From assembly GCA_020726505.1 (NCBI GenBank), contig JAHLEZ010000006.1, positions 1,674,001-1,738,000 on the forward strand: a DNA stretch of 64,000 nt, given 5' to 3'. Position 1 is the stretch's first letter. Each line of letters starts with the position of its first letter. The translations under genes were made by a program, and so were the position numbers. Under the pieces are notes generated by a model. It did no database searches. It saw only the letters and a list, made by a program, of their open reading frames with translations, and was not told where the DNA came from. The DNA comes from Leptodontidium sp. MPI-SDFR-AT-0119 (taxonomy: Eukaryota; Ascomycota; Leotiomycetes; Helotiales; Leptodontidiaceae). Below, one piece after another: positions 9,594-21,915 of this stretch.

Positions 9594-11672
9594 AGATTCC
9601 CCGAGAATGAGAGAAAGAACGATATCAAGTCAACTGTGCCAAAGAAAGACGATTGGGATCCTGGGACAATGCGAACAAGATTGGAAGTGGGCATTGTCGC
9701 GGACTTGAAGTGGATGGTTGGACACATGTACGATATGTTGGACATTTGTGTGAGCGGCTCTCAGAAAATCCAAATGACCTCCTAGCATAAAGGATACGAC
9801 TCGGGCAAGTCAAATCGAGCTTTGGCAATGCATACCCTCCGCCTACTACATCCTCCCCGTCGTTTCTCAACTCGCCATGTGCGTCTACCTATCATGAGTC
9901 TCGATGGCTCTTCTTCCCCCTTCTCTCAACCCACCGGCTTTCTGCCTAGCGAGCCAGACCCTCCACATCGTCCAAATCTCCACCATACTTTTCGCTGCTG
10001 GCAGGTAACGACGTCTCACCTTCCTTCTCTCCCCTCGCGCAAGTAGGATGACCATCATGATGATCCATCCCTACTTGTACCTAGTGGAGGAGATTCGTGG
10101 CCTAGAGATTGTGGTCTCGTATGCCTTCGACCTGCGGCTGCGCCAGGTGGGTCCATCTTCTTGCTTCACCCTCTTGACACAATATATGCAACGGCGTACG
10201 CATGGCCTACTCCCCCATCTTCAACAATCGATGCTCCACACTCTTCAACATCAGCATCTGCTTCGTCATCACCATGAACACTATTTCCCTCCCGTTCAGC
10301 TTCAGCCTCTGAATCCACCTTTCGCATCTCCATCTCGTTGATCTCTTCAACCCTCACCTTTCGGATACAATCATACCTACAACCCTTAGCAGCATAGACG
10401 GCTCGGCCTCAGAACTAAAATACTTCCAAACGAGGAACTGTTCTCCACCGAATTCAGCTTCACACGCCACACTCCAACCAAGCACATCTCTACTTCTCAA
10501 TAGACCCTCGAGCTAACTTCCAGCAACAGCCCACACTCTCCAAGGCTTCCCAAGCCCTCCTCAATTCAGTCATCGCACAGACCACCAGGATTCTTCATTC
10601 CAAGAACATCTTTCTCCTCAGCCCTGTCGCTCACAATCTCGTCCTCGACCATACGCCTAATCGACCACAACGAGATAAAGGGACTTGGATCGAGATTCTT
10701 CTCGCCAGTTTCTCATTATATAACCTATTCCAGTCTCATGAGGTCAAACGAGGGCTTCGTGTTTGGAAGGGAGTTTTTTTGCCTTGTCTCAAACATCTCC
10801 AAAATCTTCCAGCCATTTCAGGTCTCCCATCTCGCTCGATTCGAGGCTCTTCTATTTCATCTAGTCTCACTTGTCAGTCTCACAACATCAAGACACAGGG
10901 CGTTTTCAATTTTCATTGATTGATTCTGGCATAAGTTGACCCATTTGTCCTCCAAGTGTCTGATACGAAGCAAGCCAGATTCTCAGCGCAACTTCTCCTG
11001 GTCAGGACAACCAAGGCCATGATTGCAAGTCTTCGAAAGAAACCCCACTGCTTCGGTGCGGAAGCGTACCTCTAGCTCTAGTGTTTCGGCGAACGGAACT
11101 AGGAATACATGTTTTGGTTTGGAAAGAAAGAGAAAACGAACGCTCAGGAAATACATTTTGGGGCAGTGCAAAAGCACCACGGGATGAGAAAAAAAGAAGT
11201 CTCTCCGTCCGTCGGGAAACCTCCATGCTAGCCAACTGGCGTCTTTGAACGTGTTTTTGGGCTTGAAGTCAAGGCGAGAAAGCAAGCGAACCCCCCAGAA
11301 GTTGGCGGGAAAATTCCGCATGTGCTTCGTTGATATCCGAAAAAGCGATTATTTGAGAAACTTTTCTTGGAGACGACGAAATGCTTGCATGTATGAAGAA
11401 CAGAATTGGTTCCTGAGCTGGGAACAGCAGCGAATTCGATGGAGAACCAAGTCGGTTGCGGTACCGAAGCTAAGAAGAGAAACATGATTCTCAATCAATT
11501 AAGGCCAAGGTTTTCTCTCTATTGTGAGTTCTCAATGGGAGGAAATGATCCATGTTTGCAGAAGGTGCTGGACATGACGACATCTCAGGCTTACTCTAGA
11601 GCAAACAGTCCATGGCTATCTGATTCAACACTCGAGATCGCCGAGTCTGGGCTAGACTTGCGTGCATTATTC
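9594..11672. other. Intergenic region with unresolved coding-like remnants
   Basis: Long CT-rich stretch, AT-poor until about 10700. A possible broken gene (9828-10920, listed separately) is the only candidate. Frames on the minus strand at 10983-11494 lack recognisable motifs and splice signals, so I do not annotate them. Confidence 0.5.
9828..10920 (+). pseudogene. Possible broken or unresolved small gene
   Basis: From ATG 9828 the frame reads MHTLRLLHPPRRFSTRH and on to FRCWQ. A 42-nt segment (GTAACG...AAGTAG) can be removed to keep an open frame for about 87 codons more (DDHHDDPSLLVPSGGDSW ... SSTSASASSSP) before TGA. Further downstream another frame looks coding (ALLNSVIAQTTRILHSKNIF, then SFSLYNLFQSHEVKRGLRVW), but I could not link it by normal splice sites. 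It may be a decayed gene, or a real one with introns I failed to place. No family was recognised. Confidence 0.3.
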
Positions 11673-14600
11673 CTAGTCGATGAAGGGATTGACTTCATCT
11701 TTTGGTTCTGTCTTTATCTTCGTCTTCTTGGACTTGGGCGTCTCAGACTTGGGCTTGGGTGGAGCGGTCTGAGGTTGAGTATTGTTTGGCGGTCCGTTCT
11801 GAGTTCCGAAACCTTGGTTGAAGAATCTCATGGGAGGCGGTGCCAAATTAGGGTTGGTGGGGGTATTGAAGTTGGAAGCAATCGTGCCGCCTCTTCCAAT
11901 GGAGGATGCCATACCACCTTTGCCATTTCCTGGAGGGGGAAATGGCTGAGGATTATGAGGGTTGGGACCGAAGGGATTAGCTATCGATGATCGAGAACCA
12001 TAAGGGTTTGGATCAAACGAATTGGCAAAAGGCGGTTGGGGAACTGCTGGACCTTGGAAGTTTAACTGGCTAAAGTCTCGCATGCCTCCAGCTGGAGTAT
12101 TTCTAGGTCGGTCATGCAGGGTTCCTAATGGTGCCTGCGCAGTTTCCTCGCCATCATGGTCGAAAGTGAACAGCATATTTGGGGTGCCCTGTCCGCCTTG
12201 CACGTAAGCATGTCGTCCGGCCTCCAAGCGGTTATGGCGGTAGTTAAGCCATTGCCGCCGGGCGGTTGTCTCTGCAGTACTCTCGCGCTCAAAATCAGGA
12301 TGGATCGCGGACGGATTCGGTGGCGGAAGAAAGTTGTCCTCGGCCAATTAAAAATACTTGGTAGTGGCTGAAATTTTCTGGCCATTGCATTGTACTCCTC
12401 TTTGAGCTCGGCTATCATTCTTTTCACCTCCTGTTTGGTTATTTCCTGAATGTACGAATCCCCACTTGGACGTTTCCTACCTCTGACTCTGCCCGAACCC
12501 GATTGGTCGTTTTGTGGTCTTGGTCGAGTGGGTGCCGAAGTTATGGATGGTTGAGAACGATCGCCTAACGATGGAAGTCCACGAAAGTCCCTAATCTTGG
12601 CACGCCACGCATGTAATTCCTCATAAGTGTCTGCCAACGAAGAGCCTCGACGTTGGCGTGGTTGCCGTATCTGAAATTGGATTTGGGGTTGAAAAGGAGG
12701 GGCTGGGTTTCCGAAAGGAACCTGGGCGGCCGGGCTAAGCACATAATGAGCTTTTGGGAAAGTCATGTCCATGGCCGGTACATTTGCAGCTCCAGGGATT
12801 GCAGCACTAGCTGCTGGAGCTGTACCGCTACTGGTGATGGCAGTGGCAGCAGCCTGTTGAGCAGTAACTGGTGCTGGTCCATTCGAGTATGGCGAGTGGT
12901 ATGGGCCCTCTCTTGATGACGTGGGAATGCCGCGAGCAATGCTGGCACGATAGCTCGGTTCTGAGGCTGGGAGTTGAAGTCCATCAGGAGCTGGAGGATT
13001 CTGGGGTAGAGTGCCTGGCGATCCGAGGGCTGCCGTGCTGCGAGGAGTAGACGGAGAAGCCAAGCTGCCGGTCTCGACATCAGATGGGTTATTGGGGAGT
13101 GGGTCTGACCGAGTTTGGGCGAGAGTGTTAGGGTTGAGACCTCCATTTCGAACTGGTGGTCTCGAGGAGGGAAGTGGGGTTCGTCTCACTGGGGATGGGG
13201 CTGGGGCTGACGAGGGACCTTGTGTGGGTGCCTGCATATTGCTTCCTGCTCCGTGGGTCGGGGAAATTCTCGGTACACCCTCACGCTGTCTTCGGTATTC
13301 CTCCTCCTCACGAGCCGCACGTTCGTCATCGCTGGATGGTCCAAATGCTAGAAGAGGTGCCGAACGAGCAGTATGAGGTTGAGATGGGAGTGGAGTACGG
13401 CCTGTATGTAGGGCAGGTCGATTTGGTCCTGCAGGTGGCCAGAAGTCGCGGGGGAAGGAGTAGGAGCTGGAGCTGGAGCATTCTCGCTTGGCTGTTGTTG
13501 ATCGATGGCGGGAGAAGCAACGGTCTCTGTATGACTCGAAGATGCCTGATCATTGTGCCTACCAGTGCTTAAAGGTCTTTCGGACGAGGTATTGGTTGAT
13601 CGTGCGTTGGCATTGTTTGCTGGGATTTGGATCTTGCCCTTGCCGTTCAGAGACCACTGCGCCCATACCGGACCCTTAAGCGCACGCTTCTCCTCATCAT
13701 CAGGCTCATCGGATGAGCCATCCATTTGGCTGAGTGGTCCATATGGTGATCTGTAGGTGGGTGCCTGCTGTGGCAGACGAGAGTCAAGATACATGCGACC
13801 TGTAGAGTTGAACGATGGAGGTGGTGGTGGAGGGGCAGAAGCCATGGACTGGAATGCTCGTGCAGGATGTGAGGATGTGCTTGGCTGGACCTGCATTCTG
13901 GGTAGACCTGGCGGACCAATCGCAGTAGGTGGGGGAAGAATCCGGGCGGGAGGGTGACGTGAGGAGGTAGGGGGACGTAGGAAGTTGGGAGGGTCAAGCG
14001 AGCGACTCGACAGGTTGTGTGGATATAGGTTACGAGGAAGGCTTGACGAGGTGCCTAGTCCTGATGTTCGAAGGGTTGTATTATGCAATTGTCGATGAAC
14101 AAATCTGGTTTGCTGGTTTCTTCGTTCGATCATCGAGGCGTTCGCAGCGGCCTCTGCGAGCTCAAAGACTTCTTCTTCACTCATCGCCTCATGAGTCTTG
14201 ATATATGGCACATATGCTGCCGGACCGCGCTGGACTGCAAAGGCTCGACGTACTATTCTCGGGTTAAGTCTGAACAGGGACGAGATACCCTGATGGAGAA
14301 AAGAGAAGACTTACCACTTGCGTACTGCAACATCCCATCAGCGCCCCAACTTCCAACGAGAGCCTCGGGAGGCACTCGACCCCACACAAGAAACTCTTCA
14401 CCAACTTGAGGATCTGTGTGTATGATCTCTGCGTTCGTACTTCTACCAATCGTGAGGACGCTTCTGCCTTTAACGACGGACGATACGAATTGCGTCAGGC
14501 ATTCACCTCGGACACAGTAGACTCTGTATGTCAGTCCGTTCGTGCGCATCAACGCGGCTTCCTTCTCTTCAAGGGATCTGGTGGTGTAGAAGCCGACGAA

Positions 14601-14864
14601 GTGGAGGTGGGTAGAGGTGTCGTGATGGATCGGATTGTTCATGAGATCACAGTATTCGCCGAGGAAGAGCTCGTAGTCTTGGCGAGTGGTTGGGAAGGCG
14701 TCGCGGCTGGCGGCCGTTCGGTACATTCCACTGGTTGTGGCCTTGAAACCATCGATGGAGGGGGAGGTGGGGGACTTCTCGCTCAATCGAGGTTCGACCC
14801 TGTAGAGGAATTTTGGAATATCATCTCCTCGAATACGAGGATCTTCGTCATCTGGGCCCATCAT
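11673..14864 (-). CDS. DUF7587-like protein with long disordered tail
   Basis: Four exons join in frame: 14864-14315, 14252-13563, 13428-12358 and 12271-11673 (969 aa). Introns are 62, 134 and 86 nt. The last one (GTATTT...CTGCAG) is the least certain but is needed to pass a stop at 12348. The N-terminal 190 residues look folded: IPKFLYRVEPRLSEK, HLHFVGFYTTRSLEEKEAAL and EIIHTDPQVGEEFLVWGRVP. These resemble the fungal DUF7587 domain (name from memory). The remaining 750 residues are Pro/Ser/Gln/Asn-rich with a short helical acidic-basic segment (ITKQEVKRMIAELKEEYNAM). A basic tail (KPKSETPKSKKTKIKTEPKD) could be a nuclear localisation signal with a sumoylation-type IKTE. Function unknown; possibly nuclear. 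Confidence 0.7.
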
Positions 14865-16187
14865 TGGGAGAGGCAGGATTGAGGGCTCCTGCGTGCGAGG
14901 TATGGCACAGGTGTGTAGTATGTAGTGGGTAGAAGGAAGAAGATAGGAGGTAGGAGGGTGTTGAGATCGGAGTTGAATAGGTTCTTAGAGACTTAAAAGA
15001 GGTTGTTGTTGTGGGGCTGAAGGCGAGTTTAAATAGAGGTTGAGGGGGATCTAAGCGCAAGGAATTGAATTTTTTTTCGTCTCTGTCGTATCAATAGTGA
15101 ATTCGAGGACGTCTATTGATTATCTTCAGCCTGGTGATTCAATCGCTATCTGTCGCGACCGGTCACCACACCCCCTCGGCTCGGCTAGCTTCAAAATGCA
15201 AAAACAGCAACCCTATGGAGGACTCTACTCTACGACTTCCTCTCATGTTTTTTTAATCATTTGTTATGTGTAATGATACTCAACTCCTTCTAGAGGTGGT
15301 CAAATAGCAGAGTATTCCTCTATCCAGGGCCTCACTCGCTCGCTTAAAGTAGTGCATCAAAACAAGCAGTGGAAAACTGATTTAGCACTTGTCCTTGCCC
15401 CCAATTCATCTCTTAAAGCGGCCACAAGAAGATCTCGTTAAGCCTAGCTTCGGGTACTTAGCGTACAGGTCGCTCCGTCGCGAATGCAGGCTCTTTGTTT
15501 CTGGTTGTTCTCATTGGCTGGAATGAGAACCGCTCAACAAAGAGCGAGTAAATAAAGGCCGGAGGGTTGATCGAGTCTACTTTCGAGATTGATTGGTTTA
15601 TTTGGTATATAATCAATTGAATTGGTATGCTAGTGGACTACCTGGGTGGATTGGAGTACTGCGGATGGTATTTACTACGCATAAGTACTCTCTAGCCTTG
15701 CGAGGTGCGACCTCGATTGCCCTCAACTCGATGAGATTAGCCAATGACTAAGCCAATTCGATTGGCTTCGATTCGATCAATTACGTTCAATGTGACATAC
15801 AGTTGAGATTGTTATTGTATCAGTCTCGGTTTCGATTGATTGGTTGAGCCATTGAATACCTTAAAGCTAGCACAACAGCAGCATCTGGGTGAATAAGAAA
15901 TCATAATATGTTCTTCGATGTTAGTTATAGATGACTAAATATCATGTGTTTCAACTCGAAGTGTGGCATTTAGAGTAGGGATGATTACCAGGCAGGATCC
16001 GGTGGAGACGTCTGGTTAGATATTAATATTGTTCTAAGCCACAGCTTCATTCGAACATTCCCTGTTCTAACGTTATAGCATGCAAGCTCGGAGCCTTTTC
16101 CAAAATCGAATACAAGGGCTAGAATGATCATGAAGTTGGGACCGTATCATACAATTATTCAGGATAATACGTTCCCATCATACATTT
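14865..16187. other. Intergenic region
   Basis: The first 200 bp is the probable promoter of the DUF7587-like gene, including a T-rich tract. From about 15240 the sequence is AT-rich with many ATTG/CGATT near-repeats (15580-15860) and no open frame. It could be an old, mutated repeat, but I see no terminal repeats or target duplication. Confidence 0.5.
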
Positions 16188-17300
16188 CTAATCATCAACT
16201 TCCTCGAACCTCAACGGCGCCTCCCCACGAATCTTCCTCCAAAAATTCGTACTCTCCATAATATCTCTACATCCCCTTAGCAACCAGTTATACTTCCTCG
16301 CAAACCCTTCATCGAGCTCCCAACTACCCTTCAACCAAGGATCACTCCAAACAATAAGCCCCGTCCTACCACTAAAATTCTCCCCACCACTCTGTCTTAA
16401 ACTCGCATCCTCACAAACCCCATCCTCAGTATCAACGCCATATAACATATCCATACAGAACTCATCAGAATCAAACGCTTCCCCAGCTCTAATAAAATTA
16501 TCCCTCAGCTCCGGATACGGAAACCCGTCTACTTCAGGGTGATGCGGGACCGTGAGTTGTAACTGCGTTGGCTGGAGCGCAGCCGGGAGTTTCGCAATTA
16601 GGGACATGACATCGTGCTCAGAAGCTTGGAACGGGGATGGGATATCCTCCTCCATCAGATCAGGGTCCAAGCCGAGTATATGCACGTTTTGCACCAAGGC
16701 ACGCACGAGGTTGAAGTGTAAGAGCGTCATGAGTTTCTGGTCTACGGGGAGGGGAGCCGATAGGAATGAGGCGAATGATGGGGCGCCTGTCACGACTCGG
16801 CGAGTTGCGGAGTAGATGCATACACTTGGTGCTCCGGAGCTGGGTTTGGGTCGCGTGGCTACGTCGACGATGTAGGCGTTTGGGTTTAGTGGGTGGATGA
16901 GATCGTGCTGGGTTTCTGATGGGGTGTCTTGGATGAAGACTTGGGCTTTTTGGGTGGTGGCGGCTTGTTTTCTTCGCTTGCCTTTGAGGAGGGTTGATAT
17001 ATTAGTCTTTTTATCCCAGTCGTGTTTATGGGAAGGTTAAGAGTGGATTGGGGGTCTCGGCGTACGGGAAGCTCGTTGGTTCAAGCGATTTTGCAGTTTT
17101 CTTCTGAGTGCTGTGCTTGTCTTTCCTGTCCAATCTTCTTCCCGGTCTTGGACTTCGGATCTCTGTGCCATGGGATGGACTTCTATCTTCCCTGGGATGG
17201 CATTTATTTGCTGCGAGTCTATGTCCTCTACCCTCCACGGACTTGAATTCGGCCTCTGCTCGTCAGGCAAGGGATTTGATAGCATCGTACCGTCCAGCAT
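16188..17300 (-). CDS. bZIP transcription factor with DUF3425 domain
   Basis: Two exons, 17300-17066 and 16981-16188 (342 aa), are joined by an 84-nt intron (GTACGC...CAAAG). The join falls inside the basic region and completes it: RRKLQNRLNQRASR then KRRKQAA, the NxxxQRxxR DNA-contact pattern of fungal bZIP factors. Residues 160-340 form the DUF3425 domain: LMTLLHFNLVRALVQNVHIL, LQPTQLQLTVPHHPEVDGFP, LIVWSDPWLKGSWELDEGF and NWLLRGCRDIMESTNFWR. The basic region binds DNA. DUF3425 is a fungal companion domain of unknown biochemical role in stress and metabolism regulators. A classical heptad leucine zipper is hard to see after the basic region, as is common in this group. The protein is presumably nuclear. 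No cluster of target genes is adjacent. Confidence 0.85.
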
Positions 17301-18329
17301 TCTTTTCGAGTTATCTATGGTGTGGTTCGGTTACAGTGCCTGAAGGTATTGAAGATACGGATGAGAGATGCAACTTGCTGACTTCTATGCTTCCCATAGA
17401 TTTTTGTTTCTTCGTACAGCCAGGTGAAATGGAGTTAAGGCAACTCGCGGTTTGGTCGTCAGCTTGCCCCCGTAAATTCGTAGGTGATCCTGGTCAATAT
17501 GCAGCATGCTGACAGGGCTAGTGCGAAAAGAGTTAGGACAGCTGTTCCCCCATGACGTCTTCTCCCATTGTGTTTATTTCACTCCCAAGCTGATAGAATT
17601 ACCATAAGGCAGAACTTCCTAAGTCGTTAGCAGAGAAGCGGTTCGAAAATCCCCTGGAAACCCCTTGATTGTATAAGGAAAAATTCAACTTCTATCAAAT
17701 TTTCCACCGACTACAAGGCTTTGCTCCGCTCCCTCCCTGGATGGCCCGTGCCCGTAGACAGGCGGAGTCTCGCTTGTCGATTTTGCCAAAAACAACAAGT
17801 CAGATCAGATTAGAGGAGTTGATAGTCATGAACAGTCCTCCCTCTGCCACTAAAAAGAGTGTATTTACGTAGAGAATTGAAATGTTTCCCTCTACTGTAC
17901 ACACCGATTTTAGATTTCTCTTCTTTTGTTTATCCCCCTGTTTTCGATTAGAGTCTCCACAAGGGGCTTGGTTCAAGGGCTATTTCTATGGGGGGAGAGA
18001 AAGAGGCAGTAAATCAGGATCTGTGTTATTAAAAGGTAGTATGGGGGATCCAGGCTATTGTTACTACTTCTGGAGTTACGATTTACATTGAATATCACAC
18101 TTAAAACTCAAACCAAAACTTCAACTATTCAACTTATGCCTCACTATTCGTAAACCTTTCTCTTCATTTCGTAAACTAAAAATGCAAAGACAACCCGCGA
18201 CTTTCGTAATTCAAACAATACATTTCAAACACACAACCGCAAACCCCAAATCAAACGTCATACTCATCAATACCCCTTCTCCCCGTCGCCTTTTCTACTT
18301 CTTAGTTCTCGCCTCTCTTCTCCTCCCCC
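17301..18329. other. Intergenic region
   Basis: Promoter side of the bZIP gene and downstream region of the GH16 gene. It contains AT-rich and purine-rich stretches and no coding signal that I can support. Confidence 0.55.
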
Positions 18330-21300
18330 TCAAAGAATCCAAACAACCACCCCCGCCAACCCAAGAAGAGTACAAATCCCCCATCTCCACTGCAACTCCA
18401 CCCCTTCAGCCCTATTACTAACAGGCAGCGTCTCATTCCCGCGATGAGATCCAGATTCAGATCCAGGTACAGATGCGATAAGAGGTTGCGGAAGTACAGT
18501 CACAGTCTCGATTTTCACGTGCGTTGTTTGAAGCTCAGCACCTACCGCCTGTGGATTGGCTATCTCGGTATTTGTCGCAGGAGATGGTTTATCGGTGTTA
18601 TCGTTGTCAATTCCAGTGGGTGATGAGACGGGATGAGGCAGGTTTGGTGTGAGAGGTAAGAGTGTAGGTTCAGCACATGGTATAGTGACTATCACCGTGC
18701 CGTCTATACCGCAGTCTGCACAGATGCGCGTCATGGTCGTCATTGGGATCTCGTGAGAATGTAAACCAGAGGGATGTGCATGTGCGGTTTTAGTGTCGGT
18801 ACAACCGCAGTGAGTGATTGTTAGTGTGCTGGTTATAGTATACGCTTGAAGAGTTGAAGCAGCGCAGCCGCAGAGATCGGTGTACGTTGCTGTTGAGGGT
18901 TAGTTTTAGTGGTGAAGATTTCTATAGCCTACAGCATATGGGCTCTAGGTGAAGAGTGAAAGAAAGCAGGATAACTCACTTGTCACAACAGTCGTATACG
19001 TAGTTTCCACCACCTTCTCGGTAGAAGAAGAAGTTTTATTCAATCTCCCACCCATTCCGATACCAATCAGTGTCCCCGCAGGACTCACACTCACACTCGT
19101 ACTAGCACTCGTCGTCACGCTCTCGACTCGGACAACTACACCTGTAGGTAGAGATGTGGTATGAACCTCCGATGTGGAGGATGTGGGATCTGCACTTCCG
19201 CCCATCGGTACGCCAATGAGCATACTGACTGGAACGAGACTTATAGTAGGTGTGAGAATCCCGCCTGTTGTAGGTGCAAAATGCACTTCCGAAGGGTCGG
19301 GCGTTGGTTCGATGATTATAACTTGAGATGATGAAGGGGTTACACCATTGGGAAGGAGAGCTTGGTTTCGGTAGACTGTGAGGAGGAAGTCTGGACCTTG
19401 TCTTCTTCCGAGAGGGTGGTCGTGGCCGCTTCTCTTGTCTTTGGTGTTGATGTTCGTTTTAAGACCACCACATGCTTGCGTTGAACTTCCTGGACAAAGT
19501 ATCGTGCATTGTGTATCGGACATTGGTAAGGTATCGGTCAGCTCGCTGCCACAATAACAAGATGTGCTGAAGATGCCAAGGTAGGCGGAGGAGCCGCATG
19601 ATGAGGCGCAGAGTGGGATCGTCATATTTTCATTCTGGTTGGAGAGAATGAAGCTAGTGAAGCTGGATGTAGGTGATGAGAGGCACCCGATGTACGTCCA
19701 ACCTTGGAGTCTGGGGAGCTTGGGGATGGTGCTGTTCTGTGGACTTGTTGGGAACGGTGGGAATGAGGTTGTGGGGGAAGAGGGTTGGGGTGTGATTGTT
19801 AGGTACGTGGTAGTTGTGCCTTTTGACGTCGATATGGACGCTGACTTTGACGTAGATGTTGAGGTTGAGATAGGCACTGAGGTTGATTTAGAGATGGAGA
19901 TGCTTTTTATTGACGTCGGTGCAGGTGTATCTGTAAATGTGAATACCTTCACATAATTTATATCCCAGTACCTAACCACATTAGCATAATCACTCACTAG
20001 AATCTACAGTCTCTTCCTTCTAAACCCTATTCCCCTAATACCGTAGAAAATAGGCAAAATACGACTCACGCATCCTTGAAAGCCTCCGGCTTACTTGCAA
20101 CATACTCCGCACAAGTATCCGCTTTCCTATTACACACTTGATCGCCACTCCAGACACCACCCGCCCCTGCAAAGGACAGAAAGTCAGCAGTTGCCCTTTT
20201 TCACTAGCTCATGAGCACTACTGGAACCAGAAGGAACTCTCGACATTCGAGACAAAGGAAATTTACCCCTGAGAAGAACTTACAGTCCCCACAGAAGGTA
20301 GTGTCAAACACAATCTGATGCTCCATAAAAAGCTCATCAATATCACAATTTCCCTGGAAATTCGCATCCGGCAATCCCCACGTACTCGGATCCGGATTAC
20401 CAGAGATGATGTTGCTCGGTATTGAGGAGCGCGGGAAGAACCAGATGCGGATATAGTCTGAAGTCCATTGGGTAGCGTAGACACCGCCTGAAGCGGTGTT
20501 GAAGGAGTCGCCGTAGGAGGCGGATGAGGAGGTTGTTATGCTGCACCCGAATCCGTGGTTCTGGTTACAGTCGCCGGACTGTAATGTCCCGAGGGATTGG
20601 GAGCCGGAGATTGTGCAGGTGTCGCCGCTGGAGAGGTGGGTTAGCAAAAGTATGGTGTGGGGTGGATGGAGGAGAGGCCTGGGATTGTAGAAAGTGCTTG
20701 CCTGTGTAGTGTCATGACGTTTGTTGGCTGAAGACTGACTCCTGTGTTCATATATTAAGCGAATAATAAAGAAGTTTGGGGAGGGGGGGTTAGGAGAGAA
20801 GGGCTTTTATTTTGGGGGTGTGGGAGGTTAGAGATGCTTTGACTGACCTTCGATGATATCAATTTCTCCCGAGTTCGGCCAGTCAGGCCCAAACATCCAA
20901 TCTAAAACACACAGCTGTAAGCGCCACTCTACTTCCCAGTCTATATCCTTCAGATGAGAGAAGACTTACAAGCTGGCCACTATAACAGAGTATTCTTGTC
21001 AGCACTCGCACTCATCCACATCCACAAATATTAGATAGAAGGATAACTTCGAAGTTTCAAATAATGATGCCGTTCAAGTTAAAACAGTAACTCACAACCC
21101 CACAAACGTTCCCTGGCATATGCCTCACATCCGCCAAAAACAATCCATGCGTAAATCTCTTCTTAGAACTAATCCTTACGCTCGCCCTCCCTCCATCTCG
21201 ACCATCGGCATGTAGGACAGTCGTGTGATCGACGCCCATATGTACGATGTTGTTGGATGTTGAGATGAGGGATTTGGAGAGCGAGGAGGTGTTGGATTGG

Positions 21301-21563
21301 TATGATACGAAACTATTTGTTGGGTCGGGTCCCTGTGTGGTTGTTAGATTTGGAGGGTTGAGTTGAAGGGGAGAAGAAGAATGTTGGGGAGGAGAAGGGG
21401 GAGAGAATACTGTGAAGAAATCGAAACCATCGAAAAACGTCGAGCCGGAGTATTCGATGTCGAGAGCGTAGGTATCGCTCACGATAGCATGAACCCGGGA
21501 CAACGCTGATAGCGAAAGAAAGAGAAAGATAAAGAGGGGGAGGGAGAAAGTAAGGACTGTCAT
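18330..21563 (-). CDS. GH16 glucanase/transglycosylase with WSC domain and GPI-anchor signal
   Basis: Eight exons join in frame to 854 aa: 21563-21096, 20979-20970, 20901-20848, 20741-20702, 20627-20284, 20166-20070, 19971-18980 and 18889-18330. Residues 1-26 are a signal peptide. GH16 spans about 30-335 and holds the catalytic motif GEIDIIEG (E172 nucleophile, D174, E177 acid/base), preceded by SSKKRFTHGLFLADVRHMPG. Exon 2 is only 10 nt (TGGCCAGCTT) yet supplies WPA/Y next to the active site. The intron after exon 4 has a GC donor (AG|GCAAGC). A Ser/Thr linker leads to a WSC domain (about 428-545; GWTYIGC, CASSCGSSAYLGIF, CYCGSEL), a glycan-binding module. Another Thr-rich linker, a Cys-rich stretch (LCGCAAS, ITHCGCTD) and a C-terminal hydrophobic tail follow, fitting a GPI signal. 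Likely role: remodelling beta-1,3-glucan at the wall. Confidence 0.88.
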
Positions 21564-21915
21564 GTTGAAAAGGGAGCTCGAGCTTCGTGGGAAATTTGAA
21601 ATGTGGAAATGAAAGTGACTCTGGATGCTGGGATCGATGCAGGAAGGGACGGAGAGAGGGGAGGGATTTTAGGGCAAGGAGAGGAAGTGGCAGGGAAGGA
21701 ATGTGTTGTAGCAGTATTCAATACTACCTGTGGATGCTCATTCCTGTTAAAGAGCGATCACGGGAATTGGTGGTTTGAGACATTTGTTGACTCAGTTCGC
21801 GAAGGCCTCGCTTGTGGAACAGGGGTTGTGAAAACCTATGCCAACAGTGTATGGGCATTAATTGTCCATCGATCATTTGGATGTCTGATGGAGTTTTCGT
21901 GTCCTCATTCGATGA
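21564..21915. other. Spacer between the GH16 gene and PPM1
   Basis: 352 bp between two minus-strand genes. It holds the GH16 promoter and the PPM1 3' end; no gene seen. Confidence 0.6.

Noticed and set aside
10983..11494. Minus-strand frames rich in Phe/Ser
   Set aside because: No homology-like motif, no splice partner and no start context; probably chance.
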